Below the pieces are notes generated by a model, which worked only from the letters and a program-made list of their open reading frames with translations, searched no databases and had not been told where the DNA came from. From assembly GCA_002404195.1 (NCBI GenBank), contig DHJF01000034.1, positions 952-10,026 of the forward strand: 9,075 nucleotides of DNA, in the 5' to 3' direction. This DNA is from Candidatus Saccharibacteria bacterium UBA4727 (lineage in GTDB: Bacteria > Patescibacteriota > Saccharimonadia > Saccharimonadales > Saccharimonadaceae). Numbering within the stretch: the first letter of the stretch is position 1; each line of letters begins with the position of its first letter. Of the stretch, positions 1 through 6,368 are shown piece by piece. Both the position numbers and the translations under genes were made by a program.

Positions 1-200
1 TCCTCGATATCGTCCAAGACGGTGAATCGGGTATTTTGTTTCCTGAACAAACCGTCGAGTCGCTGATGGCTGCTATGAAACGCTTTGACAACTACTCCTT
101 CCTGCCCGCCACACTCCACCGCAAATCAAAACGCTTTGCGCCAAGCCTATTCGCTACTAAGATTCGCAAAATCGTCAGCGACAGCCAAATCCAGTCATAG
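1..200 (+). CDS. Group-1 glycosyltransferase, C-terminal end (partial)
   Basis: This is the last part of a gene that begins left of the window. The open frame starts at base 3 and ends with TAG at 198-200, giving 65 visible residues. The visible start, LDIVQDGESGILFPEQTVES, is the segment typical of the C-terminal Rossmann lobe of GT-B group-1 (GT4-like) glycosyltransferases. There an acidic residue and the DGxxGxLF/V loop contact the nucleotide-sugar donor, and an 'equip' helix follows (SLMAAMKRF). A basic C-terminal helix ends the protein. The family transfers a sugar from an NDP-sugar to a lipid-linked or glycan acceptor, usually at the inner face of the membrane. Donor and acceptor cannot be told from this fragment. 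GDP-mannose is a possible donor because the GDP-mannose genes lie nearby on the opposite strand, but that is inference only. Confidence 0.8.
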   Translation, partial: LDIVQDGESGILFPEQTVESLMAAMKRFDNYSFLPATLHRKSKRFAPSLFATKIRKIVSDSQIQS

Positions 201-220
201 CATATACATACCCAATAAAA

Positions 221-249
221 TTGAGATTATAGCGAAAATATGCTAAAAT
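221..249 (+). promoter_or_regulatory. Sigma-70-type promoter with extended -10
   Basis: TTGAGA (221-226) is followed by exactly 17 bases and then TAAAAT (244-249). A TGC directly before the hexamer (241-243) makes an extended -10 element. Transcription should start near 256-257, leaving a leader of about 55 bases before the ATG at 312. This is the best-matching promoter in the window and shows that the small gene downstream is transcribed separately from the glycosyltransferase. Confidence 0.7.
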
Positions 250-261
250 AAAGGTATGTCC

Positions 262-280
262 TTCGACACGATACGTCGAG
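262..280 (+). other. Small hairpin in the 5' leader
   Basis: TTCGAC (262-267) and GTCGAG (275-280) can pair around a 7-base loop, with five Watson-Crick pairs and one G-U pair. It sits in the predicted leader between the promoter and the ATG at 312. It could be a stabilising stem or a regulator site, or chance; it is too short to call a riboswitch. Confidence 0.3.
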
Positions 281-311
281 TTTGTTCCTTTACGCGAGAG
301 AAGTGATTGCA

Positions 312-704
312 ATGCGCACCTTTAAACGCCCCCTCAATGACACCATCGACCCGGAGGTTTTCCATGCCTACATCGAAAGTCAACTGGGCTTTACTGTCAA
401 CACCAAGCTACCGGTTGACGCCACGAGTTACGAGCTACCTCATCGTAGCCTCCGACACCACTGCTACCTACTGGCGCCGATTCGACCCACCGAAGCGGTC
501 ACTTATGAGACGCTAGCCGACTACAAGTTCCGTATTATGGGGCTCCTGTGGTACGGCAAGAAGTATCACTACGGCCTCGTTGTTGAAGTCTTCGGCAGAA
601 GCATTGAGCCGCACATGAATGAGATCGTTGCCCGCTTCCAGCAAGACTTCGATCATGAAGTCCAAATGGTAACGCGCATCTTCAAAACACCTCGTTTTAA
701 ATAA
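312..704 (+). CDS. Unrecognised 130-residue soluble protein
   Basis: I do not recognise the family. The frame runs from ATG at 312 to TAA at 702-704. In-frame TTG (282) and GTG (303) starts exist, but ATG 312 is preferred: it is a standard start, lies about 55 bases after a strong promoter, and has a partial purine-rich AGAGAAG upstream. The protein shows no signal peptide or membrane segment. It begins with a basic stretch (MRTFKRP) and has a hydrophobic, aromatic middle around residues 70-95 (YKFRIMGLLWYGKKYHYGLV, then VEVFG). A predicted helix follows around 98-113, and the tail is basic (RIFKTPRFK). There is one cysteine (C51), preceded by a His pair (HHC, 49-51). It lies alone between a glycosyltransferase and the convergent GDP-mannose operon. 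A small cytosolic nucleic-acid-binding or regulatory protein would fit its size and charge, but nothing specific supports that. Confidence 0.65.
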   Translation: MRTFKRPLNDTIDPEVFHAYIESQLGFTVNTKLPVDATSYELPHRSLRHHCYLLAPIRPTEAVTYETLADYKFRIMGLLWYGKKYHYGLVVEVFGRSIEPHMNEIVARFQQDFDHEVQMVTRIFKTPRFK

Positions 705-726
705 CACACTCCCTATCGACCCAGCC

Positions 727-750
727 TCGAGCATCACTGCTCGGCGCTAT
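727..750 (+). terminator. Possible terminator between convergent genes
   Basis: CGAGC (728-732) pairs with GCTCG (739-743) around a 6-base loop, with a flanking T-G wobble pair. On the plus strand a T-rich stretch (CTATTTCTATAT) follows a few bases later, so it could end the transcript of the 130-residue gene. On the minus strand no U-run follows, so it is unlikely to act alone for manB. The stem is short, hence the low confidence. Confidence 0.35.
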
Positions 751-757
751 TTCTATA

Positions 758-2305
758 TCACAGCTGCTGGGCGAGACGACGGAGTAATCCAGCCGGCTCT
801 GCAATCGCGCGCTCGACAATATCATTGGCGCGTTGTTGCGAGTCGGCAACACTGTAAATTCGTAACTGGGGTGCATTACCCGATGGTCGCATGTGCGCAA
901 TGTCACCGTTATCAAAGAAGATACGAATGCCATCGAGACTGTCTATATTTACAATTGAGCCAAAGCCATCTTCAGCGCTAAAGCAACCCTCAAGCACGCG
1001 TCGGTTCTCAGGAGAATCAAGTGCGTACGTCGCAACGAGTGCACGAGACGTGTCGACGGGAAAGTTATCGATCAGTCCAGCTTGAGTAAAGCGAGCCGGC
1101 AACTGCGCGAACAGTTCAGACACGGCCTGCTGCTTCTCGGTGGCGGCTATCAGGGCGATCAATATCGGAAAAAAGGCGTCGCGCGTCGGTAAAGCAGATA
1201 GCGTTTCACCGTTAATAACGAAGTCATTACCCGTCAGAAAACCGCCGTTTACTTCCCAGCCAACCGTCCGTTGTCGACCTAGCCCGAGCGCGCGCTGCAT
1301 GGCGACAATCACATAGGGCGAACCAATTCGGGTATGCTCACAGGCGATTGCTTTCTCTGCGAGATAGTCATCGACCGCGTCATTGCTACTGACGGGGATT
1401 GCCGCAAAATCGGCACCGAGCCAGTCGGCCACAACCGCCCCTAGCTCATCGCCGCGATGAAACAGACCATTCTCATCAATCACAAATGGTCGGTCGCTGT
1501 CACCGTCAGTCGATACGATAGCAAACGCGTGCGGATGTTGTTCGGCTAATTGCGTAAAGTACGCTTGATCATCGGGCGTCACATTCTCCGTATCAATCGA
1601 GACAAAGGTGTCGCTCCGACCAACGGGTAGAATGTTCGCTCCGAGCTGCGTCAAAAGATCAACCAGCATATCTCGTCCCACCGCAGAGTGTTGATAGACA
1701 ACAACGTCCTTACCGACCAGTGGCTTGTCCGCAAAGATAGTCGTGAAGCGTCGAATGTAATCAGCGGCCGCTTGTGGGTCAACCGCCGGCAAGACAGCAT
1801 CCGTCTTCAAAAAGCCGTTGCTTCCAAAAGGCGTCAGCGTTTGCTCAACAGCCATGATCCGGGCACGTTCAGCGCCAACCGCCTGCTTGATTGCCGCTTC
1901 ATCGTCTTTTAAGATCTCACCGCCACGTTTATAAAACTTAATACCATTTCGATCAGCAGGAATGTGACTACCTGTCACCATAATACTCGGAGCGTCCACC
2001 TTGAGACCCATACAGGCAAGTGCGGGGGTTGGAATAAGACCTAGAAAGATTGCCGTGTAGCCGGCATCGGTAATCGCCGCGATAACAGCACCAATAATGC
2101 GCGGTGTACTGTCACGCAGGTCACCAGCCACGTAGACAGTCGACCCTTGCGCAAGCTGTTGTTGCCCGGCGACAAAACGCAAAAAACCAGCAGTGTTAAT
2201 GTAACACTCAAGGTCGGTCATGTCGGTGACGAGACCGCGCAGTCCGCTGGTACCAAAACTAAGCTCCACTGGTGTGTAGGTCAAAAGTTCAGCTAACGTT
2301 GTCAT
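758..2305 (-). CDS. manB: Phosphomannomutase-family phosphohexomutase
   Basis: A 515-residue alpha-D-phosphohexomutase, the usual length for the family. It moves phosphate between C6 and C1 of a hexose, here most likely mannose-6-P to mannose-1-P, in the cytosol. The four family landmarks are present in order: the N-terminal FGTSGLRG (17-24), the phosphoserine loop TGSHIP with Ser113, the metal loop DGDSDRP with Asp267/269/271, the sugar-specificity loop GWEVNGGF (349-356), and the C-terminal phosphate-binding RPSGNAP (473-479). The TGSHIP/NGGF/DGDSDR forms match the ManB-like branch rather than AlgC-type enzymes. An in-frame ATG at 2374 exists, but translation from 2305 is preferred: AGGA lies 8 bases before it, the ATG sits 1 base after the manC stop, and homology begins right there. 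Coupling to manC supports mannose as substrate, although phosphoglucomutase activity is also possible because members are often dual-specific. Confidence 0.92.
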   Translation of the reverse strand: MTTLAELLTYTPVELSFGTSGLRGLVTDMTDLECYINTAGFLRFVAGQQQLAQGSTVYVAGDLRDSTPRIIGAVIAAITDAGYTAIFLGLIPTPALACMGLKVDAPSIMVTGSHIPADRNGIKFYKRGGEILKDDEAAIKQAVGAERARIMAVEQTLTPFGSNGFLKTDAVLPAVDPQAAADYIRRFTTIFADKPLVGKDVVVYQHSAVGRDMLVDLLTQLGANILPVGRSDTFVSIDTENVTPDDQAYFTQLAEQHPHAFAIVSTDGDSDRPFVIDENGLFHRGDELGAVVADWLGADFAAIPVSSNDAVDDYLAEKAIACEHTRIGSPYVIVAMQRALGLGRQRTVGWEVNGGFLTGNDFVINGETLSALPTRDAFFPILIALIAATEKQQAVSELFAQLPARFTQAGLIDNFPVDTSRALVATYALDSPENRRVLEGCFSAEDGFGSIVNIDSLDGIRIFFDNGDIAHMRPSGNAPQLRIYSVADSQQRANDIVERAIAEPAGLLRRLAQQL

Positions 2306-2306
2306 A

Positions 2307-3359
2307 TTACTTTTCCTCGGCCTGTAACTTTTTTGCCACTTCACCCGTGCGGTAACTGACGTCTTTACGAGCAATTAAAATACCGTCTGGCGTATTCACC
2401 ACCACGATGTTATCCAGACCAATCACGGCGATTGGCTTGCCTGCCTCTTCATTACGGATATAGACATTTTCAATATCAAGCGCATGGATATTATCTCCAC
2501 GCGAATAGTTCCCCTGCTCATCTTTTTCGACTGCGTCGTGCAAATCTTTAAAGGAGCCGACATCCATCCAATCGAAACTTGCCGAGACAACCGCAAGGCT
2601 TTGTGCCTTTTCAATTAGGGCAATGTCAATCACCTGGTTATCGAGTGCTAGGTAGGCTTCGTTATATTCCGTAGACATTGGGTTAGCAATCGCCGAAAGC
2701 GTGTCATAACTTGCTTGCAGTTCAGGTGAGCTCCGCTTTGTTTCATTCAAGAAGGTATCGACCGATCCAACGAAGTAACCGCAGTTCCAAAGATAATTAC
2801 CAGTGCTAACATAATGCAGCGCCGTATCGAAATCAGGCTTCTCCTTAAATGACTGCACGTTATAAACCGCACTGTCAGCGTCGATGACGCCATCGCGTTC
2901 AATATAGCCAAAGCCTGTTGCGGGGAAAGTTGGCTCAATGCCAATGAGTGTAATCTCATTGTTCTCAGTGGAGATTCTACCAGCGACATTAAACGATCGC
3001 ACGAAACCTGCCGTGTCACGAATACTGTGGTCGGCCGAGATAAATGCAATAGGCTCACTATGATCGTGTCGGCGTGCGATATAGTCGAGTGCCATAATAA
3101 TACAGTGTGCAGTGCCGCGACGGCCAGGCTCGATAATGAAGGCGTCATCTGATAATTCGGGCAATTGTACCTTTACGTGGTCTGAGTGACTCGCCTCAGT
3201 AACGACATACACTGACTCACCTAAACGCTTCGCACGCTTGTAGGTCATCTGCAAGATTGAATCATTTCCAGTTAAAGATAGTAGGTGTTTTGGATAACTA
3301 GGTGTTGAAAGCGGCCACAGACGTGTACCTGAGCCGCCGGCGATAATTACTGTAATCAT
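2307..3359 (-). CDS. manC: Mannose-1-phosphate guanylyltransferase
   Basis: It makes GDP-mannose from mannose-1-phosphate and GTP, in the cytosol. From the ATG at 3359 the protein has 350 residues. It shows the nucleotidyltransferase signature AGGSGTRLWPLS (7-18), PKHLL (23-27), a variant EPGRRGTAH (77-85), the metal-binding SADHSI (108-113), GFGYIE (149-154), FKEKPD (171-176), WNCGYF (191-196) and DWMDVGSF (263-270). It stops after the short left-handed beta-helix tail, so it lacks the C-terminal cupin isomerase domain of the ~470-residue bifunctional enzymes. Mannose-6-P isomerase must be encoded elsewhere. An ATG three codons earlier (3368) is possible, but the conserved strand starts at MITVIIAGG, which favours 3359. 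It follows aclA by about 49 bp and precedes manB by 1 bp. A TATAAT overlaps the 3368 ATG. Confidence 0.92.
   Translation of the reverse strand: MITVIIAGGSGTRLWPLSTPSYPKHLLSLTGNDSILQMTYKRAKRLGESVYVVTEASHSDHVKVQLPELSDDAFIIEPGRRGTAHCIIMALDYIARRHDHSEPIAFISADHSIRDTAGFVRSFNVAGRISTENNEITLIGIEPTFPATGFGYIERDGVIDADSAVYNVQSFKEKPDFDTALHYVSTGNYLWNCGYFVGSVDTFLNETKRSSPELQASYDTLSAIANPMSTEYNEAYLALDNQVIDIALIEKAQSLAVVSASFDWMDVGSFKDLHDAVEKDEQGNYSRGDNIHALDIENVYIRNEEAGKPIAVIGLDNIVVVNTPDGILIARKDVSYRTGEVAKKLQAEEK
2314..2318 (-). promoter_or_regulatory. Ribosome binding site that fixes the manB start
   Basis: On the minus strand GAGGA lies inside the last codons of manC, 8 bases before the ATG at 2305. It is the clearest Shine-Dalgarno sequence in the window and decides against the longer reading from 2374, which would overlap manC by 68 bases. 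Translation of manB is probably coupled to termination of manC. Confidence 0.6.
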
Positions 3360-3366
3360 AAACTCC

Positions 3367-3372
3367 ATTATA
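3367..3372 (-). promoter_or_regulatory. Possible internal -10 element before manC
   Basis: A perfect TATAAT on the minus strand ends 7 bases before the ATG at 3359, which would put the transcription start at or next to the A of that ATG, making a leaderless mRNA. No convincing -35 is seen at 16-18 bases and there is no TGn directly upstream, so this could be chance in the intergenic gap between aclA and manC. Confidence 0.35.
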
Positions 3373-3408
3373 CATGGTTTATCGCGCCCAATACGTTTAA
3401 TTGTCCGC

Positions 3409-5181
3409 TTACTCTAGGTAGCGAACGTCTTTGTCCGACAATCGGAATAAACCTTCGTCATGTCGACGCTGGTCAAGATAGTGTGCAGTAAAGCCAATCG
3501 AGCGGCTCAGGACGAAGAAAGCATTAAAGAACTCGATATCCACCAGTTCCTGCAATTGTTCAGGAGTGTAACCTAGTTCCGACTCAAGAATATCAAGCAT
3601 AACCGCGGCAATCATACCATCGACGTTCAAGATCAAATTATTCTTCTTAGTTGTGGTAATCGCTTCAATCGAGCGAGCATAGTACAAGTAACGATCATTG
3701 TTCTTATTGCCACCAAATTGCATGAGCGCTTGGATGCGCGGGTCGGGTAGATCAAGCCGATACTTCTTATGTCCAATTCCAGGAATAATACCACCCTTGA
3801 GGCTAAAGTCTTCAATAAATTGATGCGCTGGTGTTTCAAAAACCACACCACGTAGCCAATTGTCAGCGGCAGCGTTAATTGCCCCGCCAAAACGAGGGCC
3901 AACCGTTAGGAGTCCGGCTGCAAGGCTTGATACCATATCTTTACCAGCGCGCGCAGTCACAATCGTGTTTAGCGCACCAGACACGTATGGTCCGTGGTCA
4001 ACCAATAGGCGTAAGACGTAATCGGTAAAATCAATCGCCCGTTTTGATTCAACCTGAAAACCAAGCAGCATAGAAAGGACTAGTGAGGCGACACCATTTG
4101 ACTCAACTGTTTGCAATAATTCTCGTCCAAGCAAGTACACATCATCATTTTTATCACCAGAGAGATGGCTTGTGATGATGCTTTTTTGCCGTTCGCCAAT
4201 CGTTGCTGTCGTCACGACTCGCTCGTGCTGGACACGTTCGCGCAACACCGTCGCGATGTTGGCGAATTCCTCACAAACAACCGCTCCGCTCTTGCTCAGT
4301 GCAATCTTTTTTGCAGCAGCAGATTCATCGTATGTTTCCGCCAAAGCCTTAGCGTGTCCAAATTGTGGCGGCGTCTCAAACAGTTCTGCCACCGTGCCTG
4401 CAATATACACAATTAGTTCTTTGGTTAATACTCTTTCTTCACGTAGCTTTGCAATTTCATATTCATCCGATCCACCAAGCTCACCGAAAAATACAACTCG
4501 CTCAGTTTGACTGTCATGCTCCGCCAGTAGCATTGCCTCAGCTGGCGTCACCATCGGAAACCTATCACCGCCAATCGCTAGCGCGAATGAGACGCCTAGT
4601 CCACTCCTAGTGACCGTATGAATAAGTTCGTTGACGATTCCACCAGACGTCGACACTACAGCCGTATCACCTGCATCGAAAATACCCGCCGCTGATAGTT
4701 GCTTGTGTTGAGTGCCCCCAATTGCGCCAAGCTTTAAATAACCCGGTACGAGTAAACCTACGGATGATGGACCAATTAGCAAAACATCCCTCTTGCTCGT
4801 AATATGTGCTAATTCGAGCGAATGCGTTTCTGGTGTCTGCTCGGCAAAGACGGTAATAATCTTAACATTTGGCAAACACTCTAGCGCTTGCTTTGTTGAC
4901 GAAAGGACACGACGGGCCGACTGGACATTTATTACCGCGGTAATCTTTTCGCGCTGCGCAGAAGATAGTTGCTCAAGGCGTGACACCACAGGAATAATAA
5001 CCTCACTCTCACCCCAGAAATAGCGTTCTGACTTTCGGCCACTTGCAATAATTGCAATAACGCTCGGTTGTTGCTTCTTGATGAGAAAATCGTAATCCAG
5101 CATGGCCTGAATAATACCTGGGTGTGAACCGAGGCTCACGACTTTCATATCCATTGTTCGTAAATCAGTTAGTTCTATCAT
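3409..5181 (-). CDS. aclA: ATP-citrate lyase, large subunit (CoA-ligase plus citryl-CoA lyase)
   Basis: 590 residues, close to the ~610 of the large subunit of two-gene bacterial ATP-citrate lyases and colinear with the C-terminal half of human ACLY. Residues ~12-320 form the CoA-binding and ligase lobes: IGPSSVG (136-142), STSGG (177-181), AIGGDRFP (202-209), FGELGG with Glu234, and QFGHAKA, whose His276 is the phosphohistidine. Residues ~345-590 form the citrate-synthase-like lyase: VDHGPYVSG with His396, TARAGKD (409-415), GPRFGGA (428-434), GIGHKK with His471, LILNVDG with Asp521, LSRSIGF with Arg560 and HYLDQRR (567-573). By my alignment His396, His471 and Asp521 match human His900, His975 and Asp1026. 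With AclB it converts citrate, ATP and CoA to acetyl-CoA, oxaloacetate, ADP and phosphate in the cytosol. The start at 5181 overlaps the aclB stop by 4 bases (ATGA); Met12 is a possible alternative start. Odd: Leu404 replaces a His seen in human ACLY, and the phospho-loop reads GHAKA, not GHAGA. Confidence 0.93.
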   Translation of the reverse strand: MIELTDLRTMDMKVVSLGSHPGIIQAMLDYDFLIKKQQPSVIAIIASGRKSERYFWGESEVIIPVVSRLEQLSSAQREKITAVINVQSARRVLSSTKQALECLPNVKIITVFAEQTPETHSLELAHITSKRDVLLIGPSSVGLLVPGYLKLGAIGGTQHKQLSAAGIFDAGDTAVVSTSGGIVNELIHTVTRSGLGVSFALAIGGDRFPMVTPAEAMLLAEHDSQTERVVFFGELGGSDEYEIAKLREERVLTKELIVYIAGTVAELFETPPQFGHAKALAETYDESAAAKKIALSKSGAVVCEEFANIATVLRERVQHERVVTTATIGERQKSIITSHLSGDKNDDVYLLGRELLQTVESNGVASLVLSMLLGFQVESKRAIDFTDYVLRLLVDHGPYVSGALNTIVTARAGKDMVSSLAAGLLTVGPRFGGAINAAADNWLRGVVFETPAHQFIEDFSLKGGIIPGIGHKKYRLDLPDPRIQALMQFGGNKNNDRYLYYARSIEAITTTKKNNLILNVDGMIAAVMLDILESELGYTPEQLQELVDIEFFNAFFVLSRSIGFTAHYLDQRRHDEGLFRLSDKDVRYLE

Positions 5182-6362
5182 TTCTTCAAGCCTTTCAGTG
5201 CAGCACCCAGCGCGTCAGTAATTGTGGTTGATGGGTCATAAACACCGCCAAGCAGATCATGTTTCTCTAAAGCTGTATGCATTCTCGCTAAACCAATTTC
5301 CTGGCGCGGACCACCGCGACGGACGTAGATTTTTACTTTCTGTTTTTTCAACTGCGCCGAGTATTCGTCAATCGCCTTAATAACGCCGGCAAATGTATTC
5401 GCAATATCCGTAAAGTTCGCCACTGCACCACCGATGAAAATAACTTTTTGCTTCGATGTTGAGGCTAATAATTGTTTCATCACTTCTGCTGTATAAAGAT
5501 ATGCTTCGTGACTGTTCGGATTACCACTATATTCACCGTAGTTGGCCAGTTGATTGCCGTAGCCTTGGTTATATACCTCATCGGCAATGACCACACTTGC
5601 GCCACCGCCAGAAAGAAGAAGAAATATTGAGCCATTCGGATTCAAGACACTCAAGTTAAAAGAAGCGGGTGAGTTTGCATCAAGCACACGGACGGCCAAT
5701 TCTTCTGGCGTCGCTTTTGTACTTTTGGCCGTACGAACATCGTCTTCTGTCCAGGCGTGAGTAAAATAAGCTCCTGCGTCATCCACTTCAACTGCACAGT
5801 CTAAAATAGTAACTACGCCATCGATAACGACATACGGATTAATTTCGAGAAAAACAAAATAGTTCTTTTTAAATGTTTCAACGAGTGTTTGCAGCTGCTT
5901 TACTGACAATTCAGTTTGTGTCGCTAAATCATCCCAACTTGTCATGTCGTCAATTAAACACGATACCACCGTGTCGCTCTTTGATTCAATATCCACACCA
6001 CCCTGCGCACTGTAAGATAAATGAATACCAACACGATCTTGCATGAGCGATAGGTAGCGTTCTGCTGTAGCCTGGTATTTTACGTAGGACTCAACGACAA
6101 ATGAACGATAGCCTTCATACTGTAACTTCTCAATTGATTGTTTGACGTCGCCCTGTTTTACATCGAGCAGGACGAGGCCTTTTTTAAAACGCCCTTTCAC
6201 CGCTTGATCTACTTTTACGACGTAGCTTTTATAGCCCTTAACGGCCGAATAGTCCACACTATCAGAACCGTCATCAACAATGCTCCAACCGACATAGTGC
6301 AGGTCGAGCGCTTCATTAGCAATCTTCTTTGATCGATATTCAGATATCTTTCGGCGTGGCAT
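5178..6362 (-). CDS. aclB: ATP-citrate lyase, small subunit (ATP-grasp, citrate-binding)
   Basis: 394 residues, matching the ~400-residue small subunit of two-gene enzymes and the N-terminal third of human ACLY. Residues 1-~225 are the ATP-grasp part: VVKVDQ with Lys50, GRFKKGLV (57-64), FVVESYV with Glu91, QGGVDIE (120-126), FLEINPYVV with Glu173/Asn175, and ILDCAVEVD with Asp188. Residues ~230-394 are the CoA-ligase-like, citrate-binding part: NPNGSI (241-246), SGGGASVV (251-258), LANYGEYSG (272-280), GGAVANFT with Asn316/Thr318, and YVRRGGP with Arg348/Arg349. The NFT and RRGGP positions are those I recall as citrate-binding in human ACLY, which separates it from succinyl-CoA synthetase beta. 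It phosphorylates the AclA histidine and helps form citryl-phosphate, then citryl-CoA. It starts 6 bp after the acyltransferase stop and overlaps aclA by 4 bp, so equal synthesis of the two subunits is likely. No strong Shine-Dalgarno is seen. Confidence 0.93.
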   Translation of the reverse strand: MPRRKISEYRSKKIANEALDLHYVGWSIVDDGSDSVDYSAVKGYKSYVVKVDQAVKGRFKKGLVLLDVKQGDVKQSIEKLQYEGYRSFVVESYVKYQATAERYLSLMQDRVGIHLSYSAQGGVDIESKSDTVVSCLIDDMTSWDDLATQTELSVKQLQTLVETFKKNYFVFLEINPYVVIDGVVTILDCAVEVDDAGAYFTHAWTEDDVRTAKSTKATPEELAVRVLDANSPASFNLSVLNPNGSIFLLLSGGGASVVIADEVYNQGYGNQLANYGEYSGNPNSHEAYLYTAEVMKQLLASTSKQKVIFIGGAVANFTDIANTFAGVIKAIDEYSAQLKKQKVKIYVRRGGPRQEIGLARMHTALEKHDLLGGVYDPSTTITDALGAALKGLKK

Positions 6363-6368
6363 CGCAAT

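Noticed and set aside
513..933. Minus-strand open frames overlapping the 130-residue gene and the manB end
   Set aside because: They conflict with the promoter-backed plus-strand gene and with the conserved manB C-terminus (RPSGNAP), and lack start signals.
2306..2374. Longer manB N-terminus starting at 2374
   Set aside because: The extra 23 residues are a basic out-of-frame reading of the manC C-terminus. The Shine-Dalgarno and homology both point to 2305.
3970..3972. Loss of a catalytic histidine in the AclA lyase domain (Leu404)
   Set aside because: I first took this position for human His900. Counting back from the human C-terminus puts His900 at the DHG His, which is conserved here as His396. 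Leu404 aligns with His908, so the core triad is intact and only a lesser substitution remains.
4165..4610. Several overlapping plus-strand open frames antisense to aclA
   Set aside because: aclA is certain from its motifs across this whole stretch. The antisense frames are low-complexity reverse readings with no start signals.
3409..6362. Reading the two genes as succinyl-CoA synthetase plus a separate citrate synthase
   Set aside because: The large subunit carries the ligase and citrate-synthase-like domains in one chain, and the small one has the NFT and RRGGP citrate-binding motifs and the GEYSG segment typical of ATP-citrate lyase.
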